Shown here: positions 10,370-21,944 of the stretch, piece after piece | How the letters are laid out: every line of letters begins with the position of its first letter | Position numbering within the stretch: position 1 is the first letter of the stretch | Assembly: GCF_022458985.1 (NCBI RefSeq) | Contig: NC_061771.1 | Location: forward strand, 21,587,501-21,651,500 | DNA: 64,000 bases | From: Mugil cephalus | Taxonomy: Eukaryota > Chordata > Actinopteri > Mugiliformes > Mugilidae | Direction of reading: 5' to 3' | The notes under the pieces: model-generated | The model's input: only the letters and a program-made list of their open reading frames with translations | Databases searched by the model: none | Told to the model about the DNA's origin: nothing | Made by a program: the position numbers and the translations under genes

Positions 10370-11480
10370 GAAAGGAGATCATAGCATCAGTCACCATCAG
10401 TCATCTTTTCTTTCTTTCTTCTGAATGAAGCTAATAAACAGATTTTGTAAGTGATAACTGATGATTGAGTATTGCTTTAACCAACTAAGTAACTTTCACT
10501 TCCTGTATTTCACTTGTATTTCAATCTTCCTGTGAAGATTTTAAAAAAAATGTAATAAGGGGGAAACAAGAAGTAAACATGACTCTTTCCATCAGCTTGT
10601 TCATACCACAGTTATAACATTTGGGTTTTCCATGCAGGACGAGTCTGAGCATGTCAGTCTTACAGCAGTGTTGTGATTATTGTTTGAAATATAACTTCTC
10701 TGGAGAATTTAATAAGACTTGAGTAAATAAATAAATTTTTATTTATTTTTACTTAAAAATAGCCTAATGACTAAAATATGAATCTTTATCTATTCTGTGT
10801 TTGTTTACAGTGAGTTCAAAGGTCTGAAGTCTGGAGACAGAACCTGGGAACTAAGAGCGGTGGTTAATATTTAACTAACTATATCGAACAGCCATCGTTT
10901 AAAGTGAACAACAGAAATAGATTATTGATGACATGTTTTATTTATCAGTTTGGGTTAAGTTTTGGGCATTTTTGATGATTAACTCAAGATTTGTTCTACT
11001 ATTAAGATGCTTTTGGTGCCGACTTTTTGACTCTCGACATGATGCATTCCCAGTCAAAGACGAACTCAGCAGACTCACATTCACAAGGCTCTAGCAGCAT
11101 TGTGAATGTGAAGCTGGACTCCCTGGAAGAATTGTTACAGATTTTTTCTAAAGCATATTGTACCTGGATAACCCTACGCCACCAAGACGGTGCTAAACTG
11201 AGGAGCCATCTCAATCCTCATCTCATCTCAATCCTGTCTTCAAAGCTTCATGCCGGCAACAATAACTGAAAGTACAATTTGTTTGTTTGTTTGTTTGTTT
11301 GTTTTTTTAAACTTGCCACTAGATGTAGCATGACCCAGTTTCCCTTCTCTAGGGGAATAATAAAGTATCTCTAAACCTAACCACATGAATGAGATTCATT
11401 CCACTTTTTCAACACTACATTTGATAGTTCACTGTTATGACATATAAGAATAAATACAACAATTGTCCATGAAATGCTTC
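10370..11480. other. Intron 1 of the MFAP4-like pseudogene
   Basis: AT-rich sequence without a recognisable element, apart from a short GTTT repeat at 11278-11306. A small open frame on the + strand at 11027-11269 shows no known domain and is not supported as a gene. Confidence 0.5.
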
Positions 11481-11564
11481 GAGTTTTACCTGCATCATCC
11501 TTGCTCGGGTCAGCGCTGCCTGGGTCAGTCTTGATTCAAATAGATCCCACTGGGGAGCAGGGCA

Positions 11565-11573
11565 CTTTTAAAG
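11565..11573 (-). promoter_or_regulatory. TATA-like box of the MFAP4-like gene
   Basis: The minus strand reads CTTTAAAAG 67 bases before the proposed start codon at 11498. That spacing would give a transcription start near 11540 and a 5' UTR of about 40 bases. The call rests on motif and position only. Confidence 0.4.
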
Positions 11574-12904
11574 AGCCCACAGAGGGTGTGTCTGTGGGAG
11601 CATGTGACATAGATGTTTTGTTTACAGAGAACAACAGTCATGAAGGTCTTATTATTTTTGTTGTTGTTGCAAAGTCATATTGTTGCTTTATTGCTTCTAG
11701 GGATGTGGCCCCTTGCCAGACATGAGTTATTCTATTTGACTATAAATTAGACTTTTTAAGGCTGATTCAGATGTATCCTCTCAACAGATTTTAGGCAAAA
11801 TAAATAAATAAATAAATAAACACCTGAAGAAAAGAGACAAAAGAATGAATACCGACACCCTAAACTCTTCACAGTGATGAGTGTTTAGCAAGACGAGGGA
11901 ATCTTGCCCCATGACCTTTGTATCTGAAATTATCTGTTCTTTGTTCCTCATCTAGTTATCCATTAAAGAAAACTGTCATCTTCTATCGAGTCTTTAAACA
12001 GGTGCAAACAGCGGAAACAGGTGACGTGCAAAATAGAGGAAACTCCTAATTAGTAACCTGTCCCGTGTGGAACAGATGACACAACGTAATAATTAGGCAA
12101 ACACAGATACACAGACATGTAGCAGTTGTTTGCGTTTTCCTATACTGAGGAAATGAGAGGATCTACAGTATTTCTGTGGGTCCTTTCTAGGTGAAATTCT
12201 GAAATTATACTTTCTCTCTATATTATATGAAAGAGTGGAAACATGTTGGAGTTTACCTCCCTCTCTCACTGGACAAGGAAACGCAATGCGACACAATCCA
12301 TGCCACCGGTGCCATGCACTGTTTTGCCAACTACTTTTTTAAATTTGTCCATAATGCTAATTCTGTACATATTTTGATTACACTGTTTTCTATTTTATTT
12401 GACTAGATAATACTTATTTTATTTCTCTTTATTTTTACTTGTGGTTTTTAGGAATGTTTCTTTCATCATCTTTAAACGGTGGATAATAAGACAAACTTTG
12501 AAAATATGACACATTAGAAATAGTCATTTCCAACCAGTTTATTGTTAATAATCAGTTAACTGTTTCTCACAAAACCTGCGTGTGTACGAGGCCACAATTC
12601 AGATTTTTTTCTCTCTAAGTGGTTTCATTTCAGTAAATGTTCAAAAGATCCAGTACATATCAGCAAAAAATCAAAGATTAGAAACCACAAATGTCTGTCT
12701 GTATCAGAACTGTGTTGTTTCTTCTTACTTCTGCAATAAATCACCTGAACACAACTCTTTTTACTTTATTAGTAGTTACAGCTGCAGCAGCTGCAGCTAC
12801 ACACTGATGCTTCAGTAATAACAATAATGTGGGCAGGTCAAGATCAGGTCACATGTAAAAATGATCATACTAACATATCAATCATTCATTCATTCATTCA
12901 CTCA
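11574..12904. other. Intergenic spacer upstream of the MFAP4-like pseudogene
   Basis: AT-rich, with an AAAT repeat at 11803-11820 and an ATTC/CATT repeat at 12880-12912 at its right edge. The first 100-200 bp would hold the promoter of the MFAP4-like gene. No other gene is seen. Confidence 0.5.
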
Positions 12905-13218
12905 TTCATTCATGTTGGTATTTTTGCTGCTCTCTTGTATGCTGTTGTAAACTGCAATTTCCCCATTGCGGGACAAAGAAAAATCTTAATATTCAGTAAT
13001 CACTTGTCCTCCGGAGGGTAATGGGTCACTGGGTGTGGGGCAGGATACCCCCTCAACATGTCTCCAGGCTATCACAGGGCTGGTCAATTTATAATCCCCA
13101 AATAACGTAACGAGCGTGTCAGTGGAGAGTGGGAGGAAATCAGAAACCAGGCCCGATGTATTTGTACCCATAACCTTCGTGCTGCAGTGGTAACCACTGG
13201 ACCACTGAGCTGCCCTGA
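12905..13218. repeat. LINE 3' tail followed by tRNA-related SINE-like repeat
   Basis: On the + strand, 12945-13000 reads as a LINE tail (gcaatttccccattgcggga). The minus strand from 13218 begins cagctcagtggtccagtggt and later gggtacaaatac, resembling degenerate tRNA A and B boxes. A body shared with the repeats at 20308-20530 and 31030-31185 follows. This is a retroposon, not a tRNA gene. Confidence 0.55.
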
Positions 13219-13386
13219 CTGAAATTTATTCTCAAACTAAACAGACATAGAGAGAGATAATGATCACTGAACTCGCTATTGCGGTTGTCTGACATGTCTA
13301 TACTGGTAACTGTAGAGGGGACTCGCTCTAGAGTGACAATGAGTCACAGCCCTACATAAAGAGGTCAAGTGTAGCTCAGACAACTG

Positions 13387-13633
13387 TAGATGGAGTCCAC
13401 AGATACATGTTCAGTTTGGGATCTAGTGAATTTGGAGGCCAGGTCAACACCTTGTGCTGTTTTTTTGTTTTTTTTTAAGTTCTTTTAGTTGTTCCTAAAA
13501 TGTTTTTGTGTGCGTGTGTTTGTGTAAGGCTGCATCCTGCTGGGGGTGACCTCTGCCCATCAAGAAGTGCTGTTGCTATGGGGTGGGGGTGCCTGGTCTG
13601 GTCTGGGTGGGAGGCAAATGTCTAATGCCAGGT
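13387..13633 (-). mobile_element. MITE (caccgatcaggc family), truncated copy 2
   Basis: It matches the central part of the copies at 9261 and 48401 (gtttgggatctagtgaattt, then aaggctgcatcctgctgggg). Neither terminus is preserved. It ends about 410 bp before the start codon of receptor copy B. Confidence 0.65.
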
Positions 13634-14043
13634 GAAGATTTAAACAGATCAATAAGGAGATATCAAGTGAACATTTATTGAGGAAACATGAACATGCACT
13701 GATTGCAGCTTTGCACTTCTCTCCATAGCCTATTAATAATGAGACTCAGGTGGTGGACTAAGCTATTTTGTCACCTTATATAGACATTCATCAAAGTGGA
13801 ACAAATAACAAGGGGACAGGTCTTCATTGTTGTTGGATTTTCATGTGATACATTTAAACTGCACGCATGGTGTTGAGCAGCCTAAAGTTAAAAGCAGTAT
13901 GTGAGACACTGTGGCTTAACTCGAAAGGAAGTTGTTTAATACGTCACTGTGACCACATGGGTATCACAGTCTAACAAAAGGAAGCAGTAAAGAGAGCAGT
14001 TCATCTTTTGTGCAGTCATTATATATTTTGACCATCACGCGAA

Positions 14044-16935
14044 ATGACTGACAAAACTGGAAGTGAAGAGACCTCCTCCTGCAATCGGTCCTCAGTTACA
14101 AACCAGACTGAAGGTGACAATTCGACTTGTCATGATCAGATCGACTCCACAGTTCAGCCTCTCTTCATTGTGATCTACAGTCTGGTGTTTCTGGTGAGTT
14201 TTTCAAATATCCATCGTGGTCCTTTTCCTTCTCCCAACTGTCTGCTGCTAGGCCTTTAAAAGCAACTCAAATTATTCTCGCAGGCATTTATCTCTTTTAA
14301 AGCTCTTCATTTGTAAGACTTTTGCTCAGTGCCTTTACATGTCCACCCTATGTGTAAGCTCTGCTTCATTAAATGTCTCTGAGTGTGCATCAGTGCAGTA
14401 TTAGTCTTTAATTTAATTCAAAGCTTCCGGTGGTGTCTTTATGCCCTACCCCTTAAGACAGAGCGGCATGGAAAGTATATGTGTGTGCGTGTGTGTAGTT
14501 AGCTATCTTTCCGAGGACCAGTTTAAGTTTTACACCATTGGATTGAGGACATTTGTGCAAAGTGAGGACATTTTGGCTGGTCATCACTTCTTTACGAGGT
14601 TGTTTGAGGGTTAAAACTCAGTTCTAGGAAAAAGGTTACAATTAGGTTATGGTTAGGTTATGGTTATGGTTATGGTTAGGGTTAGGGTTAGTTAAGGGGC
14701 TAGGTAATGCATCCAACTTTACAGCATTATTAAACATGTTCACAGCCTGGTTCAAAAAACAGTTTTGATCTCAATGGTTTATTTCACTATTCGTGACAAA
14801 GGCACAGGTGGTGAATTTTTTTCTAACTCATTTGTTTATTTTTTGTTAACGTTTAAAATTCTGCATAATTAAAGGCATTCTGGCTTTGAATGACAGCCGC
14901 TGCCAGAGGCCGCTAGCTGCTAGTCTTGGTCTCTCTGCTAGTCCTCACTTGAGTAAATGACAACCGTTTGGCTGAGTTTGAGGATTTGGTCCATTTGGAT
15001 CATTTTAAATACAAATTAATAGTTCTGCAGTTACCACAAGACCATCCAGTAAGTGAATTTGGAGAATTATTCTTATGGTCAGTTTTGGTGACCAATATAG
15101 CCAGTCCAGGAGCTGAAGTTAACTATCTAATTAGCCAGCTAATGAATAAGCCTTAGGCTAGCCTTCCAGTGAGGCTCTGGTTTGTTAGCCAGGCTAACGG
15201 GAGGCTAAACTATCAAACCACCACCGAAGTCGGAACGTAAATATAAATTAATAATACTTTTAAGTGAAGTCTGTCAATTTGGAAATTATAACCACACGTA
15301 AAGTAAGTATATATTGAAACACAGGACAAGATGTTATGATCCCTTGTGCATGATCTGAGGCAAAACTCCCTTTAAGAAGCCCAGTCCCACTGGAGAACTG
15401 ACCTAGCAGCACAGTGGTCAGCTACTTATTAGCCTAGCCACCAGCAGCCTATATATCAGAAATAAGATACAACCAGACACCAGCTACATAGCCTAGTCCA
15501 CAGTTGGAGGTAATAAGAGGTGGTATCAGGAGTAACACACAGCCAACAACAATAGGCAGTGTGCAGTGTGTGGCACATCATTGGGGTTTTCAAGTGGGCA
15601 CCTCCCTTCACAGATGTTTCGTTAAGTTAGGCCCACGACACCTCAAAAAGGCTTAGAAGTGAACTTCAGCATCCTGGAATCACCCCCCTCAATGCAGCCA
15701 CCAAGCCATCGCGTGCCTGTCAACTGACCGATTAGATCAATCCTACTGCAACTGCTACCTATTAACAGTACACAGCTAGCCTTACCTAAGCATGCTCCCC
15801 AGTTAGCGTGTTTCCTCCTTAGCCACAGCCACTCACTCGTTCGCTTCACTGTCAGGGACATATCCGGTCTTTTGACCTCACCTCCCAGACTCCGCCCACA
15901 CTTAGCTGCCCCTCGCTGTGCCTGTTCCTGGCCGGTCTGGCCTTATCTCGCTCCCGAATAAACATAATATGCCTATTCTCTGTTCTAGTAGATAAGGAAT
16001 TTACTTCAATCCGCTTTTCCTCAATTGCAGCCTGGGGAATCGGAAGGTCACGTCCTTCCCTGTACATGGCTGTGGTGCCCTGAGCAAGCACCTAACCCCC
16101 AATATGCTCCCTGGGCGCACCCACCAGAGGGGATGCAACCAACTGCTCCAACTGTACACATTACTGGATCTTTTGACTGAATAAGAGTCATCTCCAGTCT
16201 AGCCTTAGCACACTTAAACTCCTCTGTTAGACTAGTTACTGGGAGCTCCAGTATGCCTTTCCCATACAAGGCTGCACCACTCAAGCCATCTCCTAATTAA
16301 TGATTAATCATCCTTTCAAGCTTCTCAACCTTTGTCAGAGGGACCTCACATACTGTCAATGGCCACATTAGTCGGGGCAATAACCCAAATTGCACCTTCC
16401 TTTCCTTTAACAACTGAGATACTCCTAGACTTACTCAGCTTCACTTTCATCCTAGCCCACTGCAAGTTGCTGTGTAACTTATCCAGCAGTCTGCTATTAC
16501 ATGGAGCAGTTGACGTCACAATCGTCATGTCATCCATGTAGGCCCTAATTGGGGGGAGACGAAGCCCTCCATGCAGCTTTTCTCCACCTACCACTCATTT
16601 AGAGGCCCTAATAATCACCTCCATTGCCATTGTAAAGGTTAGTGGTGAGATGTACAACCTGCCACGATGAAACGAGATTTATATGTTAGTAGTTTAAGTT
16701 AGACAGTAACATAAATTAAGACTGAGGAACCAAAATGTGAATATGCGTAATAATATTCTGTACACACATATGTACACATTATGTACATATAAGCTAGCTA
16801 GCAACTCCTTCCTTTCAGTCAGCATGTTTATCTATTTGCATTGTGTGAAAAAAGAGAGAGACAGAGGTTGAAAGGTTGAGGTTTAGAACCCCTGCATTAT
16901 GCCAATAAGTGTCCTCACAAAGATAGCCATACAAA

Positions 16936-17003
<68 letters not shown>

Positions 17004-18780
17004 TGCACATAGATGTATTAAAATAGATGCCACGGCAAGCAAGTAGAGCTCCCCCTGGTGTCAGGCTGCAGTATAGGTGGATGGGACTAAAACACAAATA
17101 TATGTTTATTTTTTATGGATGGTTCATGGTATTACTTTGAAGGACACTCACTGGTCACATTATTAGGTACACCTGTTCAACTGCTTGTTAACACAAATAG
17201 CTAACCAGCCAATCACATGGCTCAATCATTTAGGCATATGGAGGTGATCAAGACAACTTGCTGAAGTTCAAACCGAGCATCAGAATGAGGAAGAAAGGGG
17301 ATTGAAGTGACTTTGAACGTGGTATGGTTGTTGGTGCCAGATGGGCTGGTCTGAGTATCTCAGAAACTGTTGGTGCTGGGATTTTCACACACAACCATCT
17401 CTAGGGTTTTACAGAGAATGGTCAGAAAAAGGTCAGAATTTGTAAACAGCATGAAAGCATGGATACATCCTGCCTTGTATCAACGGTTCAGGCTGGTGGT
17501 GGTGGTGTAATTGATTGTTGCGAATATCTGACTGTAAATGCTTTAAGTCTCCATCCTCATCCTATTTTTCAGGTGGGACTCCTCCTCAACTGCTTCATCA
17601 TTAAGTTTTACCTGTGCCAAGCTCAGCAGCGGCAGTCCAGCAGCATCCTGGTTTACCTTAAGAACTTGGCAGCAGCTGACCTTCTTCTCTGCCTCAGCCT
17701 ACCTCTACGTATCACCAAACACATTGGCCGCTCTGACAATATCCTCCAGGTCTACTGCAACTTTGGCGCTTTCACTTTTTACGTCAACATGTATGTCAGC
17801 ATCCTGTTCATGGGCTACATCGCTGCAAACAGGTAGACCAGGGTTAGCCAACAATGTGGCATTACAAATGCTATGCGACCCCAGAGGTTTCACTTGAGGT
17901 TTGTCTCACCTCTTTCCAGATATCTGAAGATTGTTCATCCTTTGGGGAATCACATCCTGCAGACAGTGAAAGGTGCCCACATCCTGTCCGTGGTAACCTG
18001 GGTTTTCTTCCTCTCTCTGATGATCGTCTACATCATCATGTCATTCACCAAAGACACATTTCCGACCCCTGTCTCCAACATGGTTGATTGTGAGTGCTTG
18101 CACGGCAGCCGGCTCACCGTGCTGTACAAAATCATGCACAGCTCTTGCATCGCCCTCTTCCTGCTTGTCCTCATATCCTTGCTCTTCTTCTACTACAAAA
18201 TCGGTAGCAAAGTGTTGCTGGCGCAGCAGAGGCAGCCGGCGTCCTCCTGCTCCAAAAAGCTTGAAAAGTCACGGAGGAAGATGTTAGTGCTGGTCGGCGT
18301 CTTCTGTTTTTGCTTTTTCCCATACCACCTAGTGCGAGGTCTCCACATTTTCCTGTGGAATACCTGTTCGTTTAGCAAAGCTGTGTTCTACCTGAAGGAG
18401 CTGAGCATCGCCATGTCAATTCTCAATATCTGCCTGGACCCGATCATCTACTTCATCTACTGCAAGTCATTCAGGACTCAGCTTAGAATGGTTTGTACAA
18501 AATCACAATAATCTTGAATAAATGTTTGTTACTTATCGATCACTGAATTCATTTGCACCACAGTGACTGGGCCTATGGTTGAAAGTATTGCAATATTTGT
18601 ATATTTTATATCAAAAATGTGTCTAGTGAACAGCTGTTTTTCCATTTGTTGTTGGCAGACCAGCTTGAGACATCACAGGAGGGAGTAATGGAACAAGACG
18701 GAACAGCCTCTGCAGGAAATGAGATGCGCAACTCCAACTTGTCAGAGAGGGAATGCTGTGTGCAAAATAAAAACCAATGA
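14044..18780 (+). CDS. P2Y12-like G-protein-coupled receptor, copy B (complete)
   Basis: Exons: 14044-14193, 17573-17832, and 17920 either to the stop at 18509-18511 or spliced at 18494 to 18659-18780. Without the last splice the protein is 333 residues; with it, 368. Exon 1 encodes an extracellular N-terminus with three N-glycosylation sites (N14, N20, N26) and the start of TM1. Later landmarks are C112 in TM3, N136-R137-Y138, C194/C196 in loop 2, FCFCFFPYHLVR at 265-276, K296-E297 before TM7, D310 in LDPIIYF, and CKSFRTQL in helix 8. The TM6, KE and CKSFR features are those of the P2Y12/P2Y13/P2Y14 group, Gi-coupled plasma-membrane receptors for nucleotides. Introns are 3.4 kb, 87 bp and 164 bp. 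Intron 1 is filled with LINE, GT and Tc1 sequence. The start is the first in-frame ATG before the N-glycosylated segment, with G at -3. The exact paralogue name and ligand are uncertain. Confidence 0.88.
14641..14696 (+). repeat. Short telomere-like interstitial repeat
   Basis: Variants of ggttatg grade into ggttagggttagggttag, giving about three perfect TTAGGG-type units inside receptor intron 1. It is short enough to be a simple repeat rather than a chromosome-fusion scar. Confidence 0.7.
14697..15639. other. Receptor copy B intron 1, left part
   Basis: AT-rich sequence with several taggctagcc-like short palindromes around 15150-15210. It may include the 3' end of the adjacent LINE. No exon is seen. 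Confidence 0.4.
15640..16640 (-). mobile_element. LINE fragment with reverse-transcriptase motif
   Basis: The minus strand from 16594 reads AYMDDMTIVTSTAPCNSRLL with the catalytic YMDD, then KLSKSRSISVVKG. A shifted frame from 16284 gives ELPVTSLTEEFKCAKARLEM and SKDPVM. These belong to a non-LTR retrotransposon ORF that is common in fish genomes. Deletions and frameshifts separate the pieces, so it is inactive. The part from about 16415 rightward is also present at 1-237. Confidence 0.75.
16938..17001. repeat. GT microsatellite
   Basis: About 32 uninterrupted GT units, matching 517-579 in copy A. Confidence 0.95.
17145..17511 (+). mobile_element. Tc1-like transposon remnant, internally deleted (copy B)
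   Basis: Same truncated element as at 732-1085, with the terminus better preserved (cacattattaggtacacctg). The internal junction is identical in both copies, so deletion came before the duplication. It ends about 60 bp upstream of receptor exon 2, so it lies in the branch-point neighbourhood of that intron. Confidence 0.8.
18517..18522 (+). terminator. AATAAA polyadenylation signal for the short receptor form
   Basis: The hexamer begins six bases after the TAA at 18509-18511 and lies inside the putative intron 3. Use of this site would favour the 333-residue product; splicing past it would give the longer tail. A second AATAAA at 18766-18771 overlaps the end of the tail exon. Copy A has the same arrangement. 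Confidence 0.4.
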
Positions 18781-19356
18781 TGGTCTGTCACACAATTAGT
18801 GAAAAGGCAATCCCTGTCTGACCTAAAATATTGTTGTTGTTTTATAACTGCCCTCATAATTCCTTCCTCATTAACCCTGTGATACACTGGTGACCTGTCT
18901 CTCTGTGACCCTCTAGAGGAGAAGTGGTTACAGATACTTTTATGAATGAATGAATGAATCTGTTAGTGCTGTATTAAAATGGATTTTCTCTTTCTGCCAG
19001 AGCTGAAATGTTCAAGATTGCCACTTTAACTTCACATGCCCTTAAATGATGAAGTGTAGTGAAGTGTAGCGCAGTAATAAATGTCATACATGTTAATTCT
19101 GAGCTTAATCTGTACAAAGTTTGATATAATACGTGTTTCAAATGTGATTAAAAATAAATAAATGGATATGCTTCATCACTATGTGTCACGTTGTCTCATT
19201 TATTTAACCATGTCTGTCCTTTGAATAGATGGACAGGTAGATAGACAGACAGACAGACAGATAGATAGATAGATAGGTAGATCGTATAGGTATAATATAT
19301 GCATATAAGTACTTGACTATGTAAGATATACTGGAAGTGCAAAAGGTGACAGGTAG
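18781..19356. other. 3' flank of receptor copy B
   Basis: Shared with copy A except for an insertion at about 18858-19075. That insertion contains a small GAAT repeat and a phrase (ccctgtgatacactggtgacc) typical of fish SINE-like repeats. GACA/GATA units lie at 19236-19276. No gene. Confidence 0.5.
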
Positions 19357-19815
19357 TCACATGCCTTTCCTGTATCGTTCCTTAGAGCTGCGGGGTTGAA
19401 TGAGTCTGTTGCTGAAGCTGCTCTTTAGCTTGTCCAGTGTTTTGTGGAGGGGGTGAGAGGGATTGAAAATGATTGCCAGCAGCTTTGCCAGCACCCTGTC
19501 CTCCACCACCTCCTCCAGGGTGACAAGCTTAGAGCCAACAACAGACTCTGCCTTTCTGATGAGTTTGTTCAGTCTGTTGGCGTCCTTCGCCTTGATGCCC
19601 GCACCCCAGGACACCACAGCAAAGAAGATGGTGCTCGCCACAACAGACTGATAGAACATCTGCAGCATCTTGTTGCAGACATCAAAAGACCTGAGCCTCC
19701 TCAGGAGGTAAAGCCGGCTCAGGCCCTTCTTGTAGACGGCATCTGTGTTGGTGGACCAGTCCAGTTTATTGTCCAGTGAGACCCCCAGGTACTTGTACGC
19801 AGGTACCATCTCCAC
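19357..19815 (-). mobile_element. LINE reverse-transcriptase C-terminal fragment
   Basis: A 152-codon open frame on the minus strand starts with VPAYKYLGVSLDNKLDWSTN. It runs through GLSRLYLLRRLRSFDVC and SWGAGIKAKDANRLNKLIRK to FSNRLIQPRSSKERYRKGM. This is the well-known C-terminal part of a fish non-LTR retrotransposon polymerase (CR1/L2/Rex1-like group, exact clade unsure). It lacks the polymerase core, so it is a 5'-truncated copy, though its frame is intact. Confidence 0.85.
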
Positions 19816-20060
19816 ATCCGTGGTTGCATGAATGACTCTTGTTTATTATATTGCGTAATAGGTCAACTGGAAATCGGGCCATATTAACGTGGTATTATCC
19901 CACTGAAAAGACACGTATTGCCACCTAGTGTGAAGGAGGAGAACAGTTATTTGATTTTCTTGCACTGCATGTAAACTGGGACAAGGACTGTAGTCAGAAA
20001 GTCGAATTTTGAGCATAGCTCGATTAAGCTCTGCATGTAAACGTACTGCGTAGTAGCATG
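19816..20060 (+). mobile_element. Half of a MITE related to 24203-24806
   Basis: It matches 24565-24800 closely (cgtaataggtcaactggaaa, then ctgcatgtaaactgggacaa, then gagcatagctcgattaagct). The left half and its terminus are missing; the LINE fragment lies there instead. Confidence 0.7.
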
Positions 20061-20144
20061 TATCAGTGGTAATGTTTACCATGTTCACTGTTGTAAATTA
20101 GCATGTTTCCAACATTAGATAACAAAAATGTAACAGGGAGTGTG

Positions 20145-20675
20145 GTGAAAGTGTTGCAAAGTGTATCGTGCAGGGGGAGCTCTACTTGCTTGCTGTGGCA
20201 TCTATTTTTATACATCTATGTGCAGACTCTGAATGCACACACACACACACATGTTTGTATGGCTATCTTTGTGAGGACACTTACTGGCATAATGCAGGGG
20301 TGAGAGTTGGCATACATCCTGGACAAGTCGCCAGTTTATCACAGGGCTAACACTGAGACATACAACCATTCGCACTCACATGCACACCTAGGGTCAATTT
20401 AGAGTCACACATTAGTCTAATGAACATGTCTTTGGAGGTAGGTGGAAGCCAAAGTACCCGGAGAGAACCCATGCAAACCTTCTCGCTTGGAGGCATCAGC
20501 GCTAACCACGGAGCCACCACTGTGCCACCCACAGATAAACTCAACAAACTCAAACTGTTTTCTGTCTTCATTCATACTCTTATGTCTGTGTCTGGTTCAT
20601 AATCTTTCTTATCTTGGGACTCTTGGACAAAACAATTTCCCTGTGGGGATCAATAAAGTGAATCTTGAATCTTGA
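20145..20675. repeat. Mosaic of three repeat fragments
   Basis: 20150-20300 is the reverse complement of the receptor-intron sequence at 480-650, including its CA tract and gggggagctctacttgcttg. 20308-20530 is the SINE-like family (cgccagtttatcacagggct ... ctaaccacggagccaccact). 20625-20675 is a LINE tail (caatttccctgtggggatca). Confidence 0.65.
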
Positions 20676-21944
20676 AATGTCCAGGAAATGACAATGTCAT
20701 TAAATATACTGACAAAGTGACCTCTTCCTGTTTTGGTCTAGATTCTGAAATGCTGAGGTGAAGCGTGACACACAGTATACATGGGTCAACATATAATGAT
20801 GTTGTTATGTTAGGCTAGGTTATGATCATAATGCATAATCATTTATTATTGTGGAAACAATCTCTCAAGGAAGTGTGTTAAATCAGAATCACATGACCTA
20901 CTTTGAAGTCTGTTCTTCCTCCTCTTTCTAATTATTATTCAATATAAAGCAGTGTGTGAATCTAAACTCAAAAATTACCACAATTGAACTCTAAACTGAC
21001 CCAAATACATTTTAAGAAGCCACAGACATTCCATTACACACAGTGAGAGTGTGGCTGTGAATGTTATCGATTTTAATTTGACGTCCTGTAAAATACCCTG
21101 GACTGGACGTGTGCTCCAGGTACGGTGACAGTGACTGGATGAGCTGCGTCACTAGTCAGTTGTCAGTCCTCTCTTTCTCCCGTGAGGCTTGACATTAACC
21201 GCGCCGTTGCCGATGGCTCATCTGGAATACGGAGAGGAAATCAAACCCAGGGTCTTCTGAATGACGAGCCGAGAAAAGGTCAATGAAAAATTTGATTCTT
21301 CTTTTGCCGTTCTTCATGTCTATCTGTCTTTCTTTCCTTTCATCTAACTCCTCCTGCAAGGCTTGACAGAGAAAGGGCAGCGGAGTGAGGGTGGAGGGTG
21401 GAGGGTGGAGGGCGACTGCTTCTGCTAGATTTTGTACGTGTGGACATATAATCCATGTTCATAAATTGAAGCCGGGGGGGAAAAAAGGAGTGAGGTAGAA
21501 AGAGAGAGCTCTGAATAGGCTGACTGCTCCGATCATAAGCTGCACACACTCTTTTTCACAACCTCATCTTTTTGAGGCTGTGCTCTTTGTTTGAGTTTCC
21601 AGTGTGTAGTTCAGATATAACCATTAAAAGGTGAGACCAACTGCATGCATTAACTCTAGGCACTGATTGGTAGGCAAGTACATTCCTTTCACTTTTTGCT
21701 GATATGCATACAACAGTCTCCTCAAAATAAACAACATTTATTTCCACAAGGGAAGCGGCTTGGTCACAGTAGCTCAGCTGAACATAAAAACACTTTTGAG
21801 AGGCAGTGTAAATAATAGAAATCTATCTCGAAAACAGAAATAGCTGAATATAGTTCAAGAAAATTAAATAATAATAATAATAATGATAAAAAAATAATTA
21901 AAGAAGTACAAAAGCGTATCGCATTCACTTGAAAAAATGTTTTT
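20676..21944. other. Intergenic, no recognised feature
   Basis: AT-rich single-copy-looking sequence with a GGAGGGT run near 21389 and an AAT repeat at 21866. No splice-flanked open frame or RNA gene is seen. Confidence 0.45.

Larger units (their letters stand above)
8673..11498 (-). pseudogene. MFAP4-like (fibrinogen-domain) gene, 3'-truncated pseudogene
   Basis: Four exons can be placed on the minus strand. Exon 1 is 11498-11490 (Met-Met-Gln). Exon 2 is 10358-10161: signal peptide ETLVITVLVLVASVRS, then LPIDCDDIYHRDNTSASGVY to DGGRWT. Exon 3 is 9086-8990 (VFHRRIDGTENFYRPW to GEYWL). Exon 4 is 8840-8673 (GLENILLLTMRKKNELRVDM to SFTGGNA). Reading phases join cleanly (0, 0, 1), and the protein matches the first two thirds of fish microfibril-associated glycoprotein 4, a secreted fibrinogen-domain lectin. 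Exon 3 is followed by ATAAGA where GTAAGA is expected, and exon 4 by TTTAGC where a GT donor is expected. The exons for the C-terminal calcium and ligand-binding part of the domain are absent, and the DIRS element lies 200 bp further on. The gene is therefore dead or encodes only a fragment. Confidence 0.85.

Noticed and set aside
11027..11269. 80-codon + strand frame within the MFAP4-like intron
   Set aside because: No recognisable domain, no splice or promoter support.
13145..13218. Possible tRNA gene on the minus strand
   Set aside because: The A and B box-like motifs are degenerate and part of a dispersed SINE-like repeat; no cloverleaf could be drawn.
14015..14032. TATA-like attatatatttt just before the copy B start codon
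   Set aside because: Only about 15-25 bases before the ATG, so transcription would start at or after it; more likely 5' UTR or chance AT-rich sequence.
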